Below, in pieces: positions 37,049 to 47,502 of a stretch of DNA of 64,000 nucleotides. Source of the DNA: Cladophialophora immunda (Eukaryota > Ascomycota > Eurotiomycetes > Chaetothyriales > Herpotrichiellaceae); the NCBI RefSeq assembly GCF_000835495.1, contig NW_015622541.1:3782001-3846000 (forward strand), given 5' to 3'. The notes beneath the pieces were generated by a model. It was not told where the DNA came from, ran no database searches, and was given only the letters and a program-made list of their open reading frames with translations. Made by a program: the position numbers and the translations under genes. Every line of letters starts with the position of its first letter. Position 1 is the first letter of the stretch.

Positions 37049-37905
37049 CGGAAATTCTACTGAAGGTCCAACACCGAACTGACTGAAGCGTGAAGAGCGG
37101 GATGATATGTCGACCTGGGAATCTCGCGACCAGAGACCGTGGCATCCGGCAAGTCGACACTTTCAAGTCCAGGAGAGGCGGTGATGAAATGCTGCTGATC
37201 GACGACATCATCTTCCTGGAAACCGAGAGTTGGGGAATGAGCACTACACTGTGCTGGTTGCAGGACTCCATCGAGGGGGAACTTGGCTTCTCCAAGGACT
37301 TCTTTGGCGTCCATTGGATCGAGGGACAAGACCGTAGGATACAGCGTCGAAAGGAGAGGCTGGATGTTAGAGTATGCAGTGCTACTGATGTAGGATACAT
37401 CGCGGCGATGGGGCTCGAAGTTATGCAACAATTACGTCCATGTCACTCACTCTCTGGCTTCTGTCCAGCTGATGGGGGAGGCATGAACGTGGCTGGGGCT
37501 CATCTTTCCGAGCGAGCTGCTGAATAGGTCCTTTCTCTTCAGCAAAAAGACATAGATTTGGCCGAGAAATGGTCCAGGGGAATTGCTTCATCAGGCATGT
37601 TCACCATGAGACATGACTCTCTTGGCCTCTACGTATCTTGTGATTCCTCTTCCAGTAGTGAGTGAACGACGATCCCGTCTCCCAACGGCATGGTCCTGAG
37701 CGTGTCTCATTGCCAAGTGAACACAATGTCTCGTCTCGGGTATCCCCTTTCTAATGATCCAGAATGGTCCCATCAGCTCTGCGCGATGGATATGCAATCC
37801 AGAATCTACTTTTGTCCCTCCGCTGGTAGCGGTGCTGTGCTAATCACCAACTACACAGTTCGAAGCAGTACGTTTACTTACCTACACAGCCACCTGACAA
37901 GCAAG
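37049..37905. other. Intergenic region with overlapping open frames on both strands
   Basis: About 860 bp between two plus-strand genes. Frames of 145 codons (+, 37090-37527), 124 codons (-, 37057-37431) and 135 codons (-, overlapping the preceding gene's end) overlap one another. None shows a domain, signal peptide or splice-supported extension that I recognise. I leave them uncalled. Confidence 0.4.
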
Positions 37906-39263
37906 ATGAGATGGTTCATCCTCATCCTCAGCCTCGTGCTTGACGGGGCCTGTTTGGTCGATAGTCTCCTACCCACGAGGGCGTCGTTCGCAGGCGCCAC
38001 CGACGACGTTGTTCCTCGTCTCCAGCACTTCACACCAGGACCGACCACGCCTCCTAAAGTGCCAGCGGCATTGGGACATGGCATGCTTCGACGACAAGAT
38101 GCACCACCTCCAGACATGGACAGTGCCGTCTGCGGCTACGTGGACGGGAACTCGTGTATGTTGTTCCAACCCCCATTCTCCGTCTTCTTTCGCTGGTTCC
38201 CGCATGCTCCTGAACTCCTATCCTTCCTTGCCGTGAGATAGAAAGTAAAGCTAACCCAGGCACCCATGCATGCACAGCGATCCCCCTGGGATGTCCCAAT
38301 GGGTATTGCGCCCTGGACACCAACCTCCTCGTCATGGGCTGCTGCGCGGACTTCGACGTCGACGCCGACAACAGCGCAACGCCCGACGGCTGCACGTTCC
38401 AGAGCGCCTGTGTCGACTTGTCCGGGTATCAAGAGTATTGTTCGGACTCGGATGCGTCGTCCGAGTGCCAGAGTGACACGATGCTGGAACTGTGGTGAGT
38501 ATAGACGGAGTACGGAGCACAACATATTCCACACACCTGCTTCCCGCCTACCTGGCCGTGTAAGATCGAAACCCCCTGTTACTTGTCACCCCCTAATTAT
38601 AGTTTGATCTCGACTGATGCCACCGATGATCATGGAGGAGGAAGTCTGGCACTTCACTCCGTCTGTTCACAGGTCTTCGATTCTCATTTTCTCCCCTGCT
38701 AACCCCATCCGTGGCGTCCTTGTCCCAGCACCGACCCCGACGCACCATACTGCCGCACCTACGAGATGGGCGAATACGTCGCCTACGACTGCTTCACCGA
38801 GCCGGGCCAGTCGCACGCGGTGGACGCCACAGCCACGGACGACAGCACGGGCGATTATTCCGACGGCAGCGGTGCGAGCACGTCCGGGTCAGAGATGGGA
38901 CTTCCTCCACCGTGGACCACGGACGTAGCACAGCCGCCGCCGGGGTCGTCCGGCGTGCTCGTGTCCATCGTCGCGATCGCGCCGTCGTCCTTCCTCGAAC
39001 CGCACTCTGACCCGTCCCTTTCTTCTGCGACTGCGACGGGGGCGGAGGGTGAGGCTGGTCAGGAGCAATCGGCCGTGACGCCTGCGACGGCCAGCGCATC
39101 CCCTGGCAGCGCGGCGTCAAAGAGTTCGGCGGCCGGGAGGACCGGATTGTGCCGTGCTTCCGGACTGGGGTTGTTGTGGGAGGGTTGCGCAGGGTTGGTC
39201 CTGGCGTGGTGGATGGGCCTGGGCCTGGGTTTGATCTACATCTTGCATGGAGGGATGAGCTAG
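37906..39263 (+). CDS. Cysteine-rich secreted or membrane-anchored surface protein
   Basis: Three exons, 37906-38155, 38278-38494 and 38729-39263, 333 aa. Intron 1 is GTATGT...GCACAG with a GCTAAC branch 24 nt before the acceptor; intron 2 is GTGAGT...TCCCAG. The start MRWFILILSLVLDGACLVDS is a signal peptide. A dibasic LRRQD near residue 65 looks like a Kex2 cleavage site. The next stretch is Cys-rich (CGYVDGNS, GCPNGYCAL, GCCADF, CTFQSAC, EYCSDS, YCRTYEMGEYVAYDCF), resembling the extracellular domain of fungal Cys-rich surface proteins with disulfides. A Ser/Thr/Gly/Ala-rich spacer follows. The last about 30 residues (GLVLAWWMGLGLGLIYIL) are hydrophobic, so either a GPI signal or one membrane anchor. 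Function unknown. Intron 2 is unusually long; an in-frame mini-exon inside it cannot be excluded. Confidence 0.72.
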
Positions 39264-39705
39264 TTTATCATCGGGACATGTGGTGTAAAGGAAGAGAACA
39301 AGGGAAAAAAAAGGGAAAACCTAATGGGGGCATATTACACAGAAATATTGCAGGGCGTGAATGGACCAACGGTCATGACAGATTGAAATCTTTAAATGAG
39401 TGCTAACTGGCAGCAAACACAGTCGACTTCTCAATTCGCATGTAACATCTCGTCTGCAGTTTCGAATCCATCACTTCCACTGCGAATTCATACCCGAGTC
39501 GGAGTGACATGCGTCTCCAGCTCGTTCGTTTTGAATACAACATTATCGCCCTCTCGCATCCCGCTCGTCACCGCAAAGGGAGCAAAGCGTCCCTTATATT
39601 ATATCACAACGCCACAACGCCAGCGCTAAATGTCAGAAGTCGGTGCACGTCAAGATCTGGTCCTCGGCCGACTGTCAAGCCTAGTTGTCATTGCGCTTTT
39701 TGAAA
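39264..39705. other. Convergent intergenic region
   Basis: About 440 bp between the 3' ends of the Cys-rich gene (+) and ATG18 (-). An A-rich run occurs near 39305-39320. Presumed 3' UTRs; nothing else seen. Confidence 0.45.
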
Positions 39706-41114
39706 TCAAAAGTCCATTCCTGATGCCCCCATCTTGTCGTTGATGTCAAGGACCCTATTTTCTGTTAGCACCCCTGAACACACGGTGAAGAGGGGGCGAC
39801 TCACGAGTATTGCTTCGTCAAAGTCCCCTCTCCTCCCTTTGCCAAGTCAATGTTAAAGACGTAGAAGTTCCCTTCGTTCGTCACAACCATAACCTGGGGC
39901 GAATTTGTACTCATGGCCACCACGCTGCGTAACTGACTTGGTGCAGCACCCGAGCTGGATCGGGGCAATCGAATCCATGCAAAGTCTCTCGACGGCTCCC
40001 ACATCTCAGCAACTCCTTTTGGAAGATATCCTCCTACCGTGGAGGCCAGGTTTATTCCTACATGCTGCGACGTCCTTCGAAGAAGGCCCATGAGGGTCCC
40101 ATTAGGTTTGCGGTTTGCCATTGCGGTCGGGGATTCCGCGCCATCTTCATCGTCGACAGGTTGGTCTACAAGGGTGTCGCTACCTTGGCTCAGCCTCCGG
40201 CTGAAAGTGGTACTCGTCTTGCTGGGCGAGGCAGGCTCGTCGCCCTCTTCCGTAGACCGGCTGTGTTGGGGACCCAGTTTAAAAATGTGGACAGTCTCTG
40301 TGGCCGAGGACACGCAGAGCAAGGTCGAAGTTATATTGAAGGCCATACTGTAGATCCGGGAAGGCATGGAGCCCCTTCTGAATTGGTAGAGTTTGTGCGC
40401 ATCTGGAACCGAGAAAACCCGTATGATGGTGCCTTTATCCGACGCCGTCGCCAGCAGAGTTCCTTCATTGTTAAAAATCACACAGGATAGTGGGGACCGG
40501 TGAGCTTCCACAACATTCACGGCCTCTAGCTTAACGGCATCGAACAGTAGAACTTCTCCAGTCGTAGGAGGAACATGCGTACTGTTTGGCGGAGCGTGGG
40601 ACGGTGGAGCAAAGGATGAGGCGGCAGCTTTTTGAGGCAAAGGATATGCCAGGTAGCAATTCTCTTGAGAGGGGGATAGAGCACAGATTGCTGCCGGGTT
40701 TGGGGATGTCTCGATCGTGTACAACAGTTTCATAGTCTGAATATCATAAAGGTAAATCTGATCTTCCAATACAATCACCAGCCTCTTTCTGTTCAAGCGG
40801 ACTGCGAGGACGGCGTTGGGGAAGGTGAGCTCGCATATTATCAGGTCTCGTTTCGTGTTTTTGATCTGAAGTCTCCTCGGAGACAGGATGAGGGCCACAA
40901 GAGAGGTCGAGAAAAGCATCTCGAGGATAGCAACGTTGCCGGCATCTCGGGATTCAAACGACTTTGCAAATGGTTCGGTGGTGAAGATGCGGAAACCTCT
41001 CGAGGTGCCTAGCTGAGTCAGGTCATGCACACTGTAGCAGAAGAGTCATGACAGCCACGTACCTACGGCCAGATGGCTATAGTCCTGGTTGAAGGTCACA
41101 AAGTTCATGGCCAT
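39706..41114 (-). CDS. ATG18: Autophagy-related protein 18 (PROPPIN WD-repeat protein)
   Basis: Three exons, 41114-41063, 41008-39805 and 39754-39706; 434 aa. Exon 1 encodes [18 protein letters not shown] and joins to [18 protein letters not shown], the classical Atg18 N-terminus. The last exon adds only the final [15 protein letters not shown] after KQYS; without it the frame stops at the splice donor. The seven-bladed propeller carries the phosphoinositide-binding FRRG motif ([13 protein letters not shown], near residue 228). A loop rich in Ser and acidic residues (about 40090-40270) is usual for the family. Known role of the family: binding PtdIns3P and PtdIns(3,5)P2 at phagophore, endosome and vacuole, partner of Atg2 in lipid transfer, and control of vacuole size. 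Divergent from MLH1. Confidence 0.96.
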
Positions 41115-41555
41115 GGTGGGCGGTCAACTACTGCGGCACCTGCTGCTGCTGCTGCTGCTGCTCGTGCTACCGGTGTTCGTCCATGGGCCAGATTCTCTCT
41201 TTGGCGAGTTTGGCGAGGGAGGCTAATCGTACCGATCTCTTGCCCTCGACGCTGCAGGGCAACACAAATGTCACAATGCAGGATTCTGTTTCGACAACAA
41301 ACAAAAAGATCGAGGGCTGTGGCTTAGTTTTACTTTGAGTGCGGTGGAAGAAGCCTCGCTAATGGCCCATCAGGCTCTGGGGACTGCGCCTGTCAGTCGA
41401 AAGCATGTGACGTTGCGCCTCCCCCACATTATGCGGCTTGCCTGTATTTACATACTCCAGGCAAACACCATGACCTTCAAGGTATCTCTTCTCGACTGAA
41501 AATGGACTCTTGAACAGAGCACAACAACATCTCCTGCCTCTGACTGCCACACAAC
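41115..41555. promoter_or_regulatory. Divergent promoter, ATG18 / MLH1, with (CTG)7
   Basis: About 440 bp between two start codons. It must contain both promoters and 5' leaders. A perfect (CTG)7 run (CAG on the ATG18 sense strand) lies at 41140-41160, 26 bp before the ATG18 start codon. Confidence 0.6.
41140..41160. repeat. (CTG)7 trinucleotide repeat
   Basis: Seven perfect CTG units, reading (CAG)7 in the presumed ATG18 5' UTR. Flanked by imperfect GC-rich sequence. Confidence 0.95.
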
Positions 41556-44000
41556 ATGGCTGACCACATGGATCTCGACACCCGACCGCCGCGGGGCGTC
41601 AAGCGCACGGCGGAGGAAGCAGGCTTGCCCCTGGAGGCTCCGCGTCGGATCAAGGCATGTCGAGGACTCCGGAGCAGTACCTTCAGACTTTTGCTAACTC
41701 GTGTCGTCAAAGGCTCTTGACCAAGATGTCGTCAACAAGATTGCCGCCGGGGAGATCATTGTCGCCCCTGTGAATGCGCTCAAGGAATTGCTCGAAAACT
41801 CCATCGACGCCGGATCAACTTCCATCGAGGTTCTGGTCAAAGATGGCGGCCTGAAGCTCTTGCAGATAACTGACAATGGCCATGGAATTGAGGTATAGTC
41901 CTGGACTGGACGGGTTTCTGATCTAACGTGCAACAGAAAGACGACTTGCCCATTCTCTGCGAAAGATTTACGACGTCCAAATTAAAACATTTCGAGGATC
42001 TCATGTCTATTGGTACCTATGGTTTCCGAGGAGAAGCCCTCGCCAGCATCAGCCACATTGCCCACCTCAAAGTAACTACCAGGACTGCCAACTCTAGCTG
42101 TGCGTGGCAAGCACATTATCAAGATGGGAAGCTTACTGCTCCCAAACCTGGTCAATCTCCCGACCCGAAACCCTGTGCTGGTCGCCCTGGCACTCAGATT
42201 ACGGTCGAAGACCTCTTCTACAATATCCCGAACCGTCGTCGGGCCTTTCGATCTCCGTCAGAAGAGTATGCCAAGGTGCTCGACATCATTACTCGATATG
42301 CCGTGCACCGCGAAGGTGTTGCGTTTTCCGTCAAAAAGCACGGTGAAACTGGTATAGGCTTCTCAGTAGCCGGTGCTGCAACCAAAATCGATAGGCTTAG
42401 GCAGGCATATGGCGGCAGTGTAGCAAAAGAGATCATGGAGTTCGGCACCGAAGATTCGCGCTGGGGCTTCAAAGCTTCAGGCTATGCTACTAATGCTAAC
42501 TACAGTTCTAAACGAACGATGTTACTCCTCTTCATCAACAACAGGTCAGTCGAATCATCAGCCGTCAAGAAAGCTATTGAGCAGACATATCAAATATTTC
42601 TGCCCAAAGGGGGACATCCATTTGTCTACCTCAGCCTGGATATCGACCCAGCCCGAGTTGATGTCAATGTACATCCCACCAAGCGAGAAGTCCATTTCTT
42701 GAACGAGGACGAGATCATCGAATTGGTTTGTGCAAACATCCGAGAAAGTCTGGCAAAAGTCGACACGAGCAGGACCTTCATGACACAGACACTCCTTCCG
42801 GGAGTCACGCCCATGACACCCATTAAACCAAACACTTCGACGGGCGACCAAACTCCTGCTGCAGAAGATAGTGCTCCAAGAAGGACCTCAACCACCAAAA
42901 AGCCTTACGAAAACAACTTAGTCCGCACTGACTCGAAAATGCGAAAAATCACTTCCATGCTTCCACCAGCCTTGACAACTTCAACCTCGCAGGACGAAGC
43001 ATTGACAAATGCCGGTATACGGTACGCTACTACTGATCGAGAACAGATCCAAATACGGCTCACATCCGTGAAGAATCTCCGAGCTGAAGTCCGTGATGCG
43101 ATGCACAATGGTCTGACCGAAGTGTTCGCCTCTCTGACCTATGTCGGTGTTGTGGACAGCAGCAGAAGACTTGCAGCCATCCAGTCTGGCGTCAAACTGT
43201 ACCTCGTCGATTATGGTATGACCTGTCACGAATTCTTCTATCAAGTCGGCCTGACCGACTTTGGCAACTTCGGGCTCATCCGGTTTGAGCCTGCACCCGA
43301 ACTGGGGGAGCTTCTAAATGTAGCGGCAGAATACCAAATTTCAACTGATCCGACCTGCGCAGGCCTAGACAAAGGCCGAGTCGTAGACAAGGTGTATGAA
43401 CAACTCATGAAGAGCAAAGCCATGTTAGCGGAATATTTCTCCCTCGAGATCTCGGACGACGGTCATTTGCACACGATCCCACTGCTACTGAAGGGGTATA
43501 TGCCGTGCATAGCCAAATTACCCACCTTCTTGCTGAGGTTGGGCCCTTTTGTGAATTGGACGGAAGAGGAGGACTGTTTTCGGACATTCTTGAGGGAGTT
43601 GGCGAGCTTTTACGTGCCAGAGGTGTTGCCAGCGCCGAGATCGAACCAGCACACCACCGAGGGGGAGGATAAGGAGGTTCAGGAGGCACAGGCCGATGGT
43701 GGCGACGGGGCAGATATCCAAGAGATGGGAGGGGCACGAGATTCGAGAAACGAGGCAGAAGCTGGCAGTCGACATGCATCTGCGCCTCGCGATCTGCGAG
43801 ACGACAACACCAACGGTGAGAACAACAGAGACGAGGTTGACGAAGCCACGGAGAAAAGAAGGACAGAACTCGACTACGCACTGGAACACGTGCTGTTCCC
43901 TGCATTCCGGTCAAGGATCGTCGCGACGCAAGGGATGTTGAAGGGCGTCGTCGAGGTGGCCAATCTGAAGGGCCTGTACCGTGTATTTGAGCGATGCTAG
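41556..44000 (+). CDS. MLH1: DNA mismatch repair protein MutL homologue 1
   Basis: Three exons, 41556-41654, 41713-41892 and 41937-44000; 780 aa. The first intron has a GC donor (AAG|GCATGT) with a GCTAAC branch and AAAG acceptor. The second is a 44-nt GTATAG...CAACAG intron. Joins give [18 protein letters not shown] and [21 protein letters not shown] ATPase motifs are intact: NKIAAGE (41-47), [15 protein letters not shown] (87-93) and [12 protein letters not shown] (119-129). The C-terminus ends VFERC, the hallmark MLH1 tail that takes part in the MutL-alpha endonuclease site with PMS1. An acidic, charged insert at about 43650-43860 interrupts the C-terminal domain. Known role of the family: nuclear post-replicative mismatch repair and meiotic crossing-over. 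Confidence 0.97.
41655..41712 (+). other. GC-AG intron in MLH1
   Basis: Begins GCATGT and ends GTCAAAG, with a GCTAAC branch site about 20 nt before the acceptor. No GT donor nearby gives an open join: the GT four bases downstream would read into a stop. GC-AG is therefore inferred. Confidence 0.8.
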
Positions 44001-44540
44001 GGACGTATTGCGAGTACTGCGCGGTCGACGACTGTAAGATTAATATACCCCATCCACATGAACGAAAGTCCCAAACTCCAAGAGGAGGCCAATAAAGGGG
44101 CAAATAGAAGGAATATAAAAGCTTCAAGTCCCCAGTTCGTTCGTTCGCTTTGGATGGTACAATGCCTTGCGTGCATGGTCCCGGTTGTTCCACAGTAAAT
44201 AAGTCCCAGGCAACCACCCAACGAGGGCAACCTGCTTCAGCAGTCCTCACGAGCTTGTTTCCAGAATGTGCCCACCCGGTGTAACGCGCAGTAGACAGGC
44301 CCTAGTTACCAATTGGCCACCTGGATAGAAGGAATCTCGTTGTAGCGACAAGAAACAAAAAATTGCAATCCGTCGTAGCGGCGTGGGAATACATAAAGTA
44401 GGTAGGTAATACGCGACTCCCCTTACCTTCCATCCCATCTCATCTCCATCCTCCGGCAGTTCTAGAGACGACAGCGCCCGTCCTTCCGCTCCCCTTATAC
44501 CGCAGCACTTCCTTTCTCACGCAAAAACAACCCCCAAGTC
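44001..44540. other. Convergent intergenic region
   Basis: About 540 bp between the 3' ends of MLH1 (+) and the GH128 gene (-). A GTAGGTAGGTA run near 44399-44408. No gene seen; presumed 3' UTRs. Confidence 0.45.
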
Positions 44541-47010
44541 CTAATTCGTCCCGTTGTACGTGTACCACACGTCTCCCAGCACGCCGCGCGCGCTGCCGTC
44601 GACGTTGAGGAGCATGTTAGTTGCGGGGGCGCCGGCGGCGGTGTAGCCGGCGGCGAAGTTGCCGAACCAGGCGTAGCGGGCGAGCCAGAGCTGGTCGTCC
44701 ATCCAGCGCGAGGCGTTCTTGAGGAACTGCACCGTGGTGGCCTGGTCGTAGCCGGCCTGGTCCATGCCGAACTCGGTGACCCAGACGGGCACGGGCGCCG
44801 CGGGGAAGTAGGTCAGCGACAGGTTGTAGGCCTGCAGCAGGTAGCTCTCGAAGTAGTCGATGTTGTACGGCGAGGCGTACCAGTGGATGTTGAGGAAGTC
44901 GACCGTCAGGTTCTGCTGCGTCGCGTTGCCCAGGAACTGCGCCAGGTACGCGAGCCCGCCGCCCGCGTTGGTCACCGCGGGGGCTCCGATCTTGACCCGC
45001 CCCGCGAACGGCTGCATGAAGTTGCGGTAGCCCTGGATCGACTGCGCCACCGGCATGTTGGCCGACTGGCCGTTGAAGTTGGCGTCGGGCTCGTTGAACC
45101 CGAAGATGGCGTCCGTGCCGTAGTTGGCGATCGAAAAGTTGACGTTGGCCGCCCAGATGGACGTGAGCGAGTCGGCGTCGTTGTACAGGAGCGGGATGAA
45201 GCGGTATTGGCTGGATGGGTAGGCGCCGACGTCGTCGCTGGCGTTGGGCAGGGAGTAGTAGTTGTACGACCAGGAAATGTAAGGGGATGGCGGCGGGTAG
45301 AATTGAAGGGTGGTGACATTGCGGTACGCGAGTCCTCGTTTGGCTGGGTACGGGCTGGCAACGGGATTGGAAGACGATGTGCTTGAGGATACGGAAGAGG
45401 AAGTCGTAGTTGAGACGCTGCTGGTACTGGTTCTTGATCCTGTTAATGAGCTTGTCGGGCTCGTCCTGCTTGTGGTGATGGTGATGGTGGCAGAAGATGA
45501 GATCATCAACGTGGAGGTGACACTGCCCTGTCCGGATGAACTGTTGGATACGGGCTGGGATGTCGGACTTGCTACTGCGCTTGTTGATTTCGTCGTACTA
45601 GACGATAAGCTTGAAGATCGACTTGTAGATGCACTAGTTGAAAATGTGGGCGTAGCACTCGATGCGATGGTCGATGCTAGGGACGAATGAGTTGAAGTTG
45701 GACTGAATGCAGAGGGACCTCCCGTGGTGATCACGCTCGTCGTCCTCGACAAGGACGTGGTAAGGCTAGTTTCGGCATTGGTAGTCTGGCTGGGAGGCGA
45801 CGAGGTGAAGGGGTTGGAAACCGTTGTGCTGCTTGTCACGGCTGAAAAAGACGATAGGTAAGAGGATGAGGTTGTCGACTGCAATGCCGAAGACAGGATG
45901 GAGCTTGAACTCTGAGCCGAATACTGCGACACCAGAGACGTCGAGGTCGACTGCGGTAATGATGATAAGGTACTTGTGCTGGCGTAAGTTATTGGCGTGG
46001 ATTGGACAGAAGCAGCCGTTGTTTCTGTTGGCGTTGTCAGTGTAGTAGAGGTAGTGCCTGAAGAAGGACTTGACCCGGTGCTGGAGACAAAAGAGCTGTC
46101 GAGATTGGTAGTCGAGGTGCCTCCAGGAGTCTGTCGCGTAGTCTCACTTGTTTGCTGCTCAGTCGAGCTGGCAGTGCTCACCAGAGTACTCGTACCCTCT
46201 ATAGAACTCGAGCCAATACTTGTCGAACTGGTCAGGCTCGAGCTCGATGTTGAGGCATCAACGAACTCGGCCGTCATGCCAACTTGCACAGCTCCTTCAG
46301 GCGGCTGGCTACCAGGAAAAACCGCGTACAGCTGTCCGTCAGGAATCGCCGAGAACGTCGTGTCTCCAAACTTCAGTGTCGTCCCGTTGAAAGACCATAT
46401 ATATCCACTCGGCTCGGTCGACCCAGAGAATTGCATGAGGGGCAATGTGCCTGTATTTCCGTTGGTGCCGACGCTGGCATTCCCAGTTTGCAACTGACCG
46501 TCCACAGCGAGGACAAAAACAGCAGCAAGGTCCTTGTCAGGAAAGAGATAAGCATTGTCCCCGCTGAATGTCACATAGTTCAGTGCGCGAGCTCGCAGCT
46601 TATTGCCGATACCGCTGACGGTGATCACGAATGGGCTTGAGGTAGGAGACGAGGCTGTGGTGGTTGTCAACGTGGAACTCGAAGAGCTGGAGGAACTGAG
46701 GGGCGCAGTCGTAGAGGAGAATGATGATGCGCCATTGCTAGGGCTTGATGATGGAGCTAGAGAGCTCGTGGATATGGTTGACTGGCCTGGTTCAGTCGTG
46801 GTGCCAGTGCTTGACTCAGTTGTGTTCCCATAGACGACGGACGAGGTAATGTAACAACCACTGGGTAACGTCGAGACTGCAAGGCAGTTAGCATTTGGGG
46901 ATTTCCAGGCGATGACCGAAACACTGACCTGATTGTGCCGTTGACACTGCGGTGAAGCTGTACACGGCCAACAGAAGATGGTCCAATCTGACACCCTTCG
47001 TAAGTTGCAT
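44541..47010 (-). CDS. Secreted GH128 family beta-1,3-glucanase with Ser/Thr-rich N-terminal region
   Basis: Two exons, 47010-46929 and 46876-44541, spliced GTCAGT...TTGCAG (GCTAAC branch); 805 aa. Exon 1 supplies a signal peptide (HLLLAVYSFTAVSTAQS) that the unspliced frame lacks. After a short region with GCYITSSVVYG come about 480 residues very rich in Ser and Thr, expected to be heavily O-mannosylated. The catalytic domain starts at KRGLAYRN near residue 539 and holds GFNEPD (about 616, proposed acid/base Glu) and WVTEFG (about 728, proposed nucleophile Glu), the GH128 signature, plus FLNIHWYASPY. Known activity of the family: endo-beta-1,3-glucan hydrolysis; relatives include the S. pombe 'alkali-sensitive linkage' proteins of the wall. 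No GPI signal is visible at the C-terminus. The Ser/Thr tract could tie it to the wall. Confidence 0.92.
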
Positions 47011-47502
47011 CTTTTCGCGTCCACTTGGGTATCCTGCTTCACTCACCTCTCTTTCCCGTATAGAAACAGCCTTGGGGCGCGCGTGGACTAGCCCTGCTGT
47101 TTGAGTCCCTTGCTTGGAATGTAAACACAGGAATCCTGCTGTTGGTCAGTGCGCCATTGAAATTCCTCCGTTCGCTTGGATCGAAGCAAATTGTCACCAA
47201 CTGATCACAAAGAGCGAGTTTGAACAGAATGAGAATCTCGCGATGAGTTCGAAAGCCTTTTGGGGTGGTACATCTCTTCCTTGGGCGCCTGCAATTGCTA
47301 AAACTAATATACAAACTCAGCTTTTTTGTCTTCGCTTCGAGAATACCCTTTGTATATGGTACACAGACACATTGAGGTCGGTGAAAATGCACAAGAAACG
47401 CCGATGATACTGCTGTCATGCTCCGTGATGCTCTATTATGGGTATCGTTGTCGTGCTGAAAGAAACGGAAATTCAAAACAGAATTTTAATTCCCACATGT
47501 CT
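47011..47502. promoter_or_regulatory. Intergenic region, GH128 promoter and PAG1 3' flank
   Basis: About 490 bp between co-directional minus-strand genes. Short open frames only. Presumed promoter and 3' UTR. Confidence 0.45.

Noticed and set aside
43405..44250. 281-codon frame antisense to the MLH1 3' end
   Set aside because: Arg/Ser/Pro-rich shadow frame without motifs; the MLH1 C-terminus is well supported.
19435..47010. A biosynthetic gene cluster or linked defence island (Dicer, GTPase, MLH1, transporter)
   Set aside because: Genes face different ways, have separate promoters, and are mostly conserved housekeeping loci; no backbone synthase or tailoring enzymes. A functional link is not supported by sequence alone.
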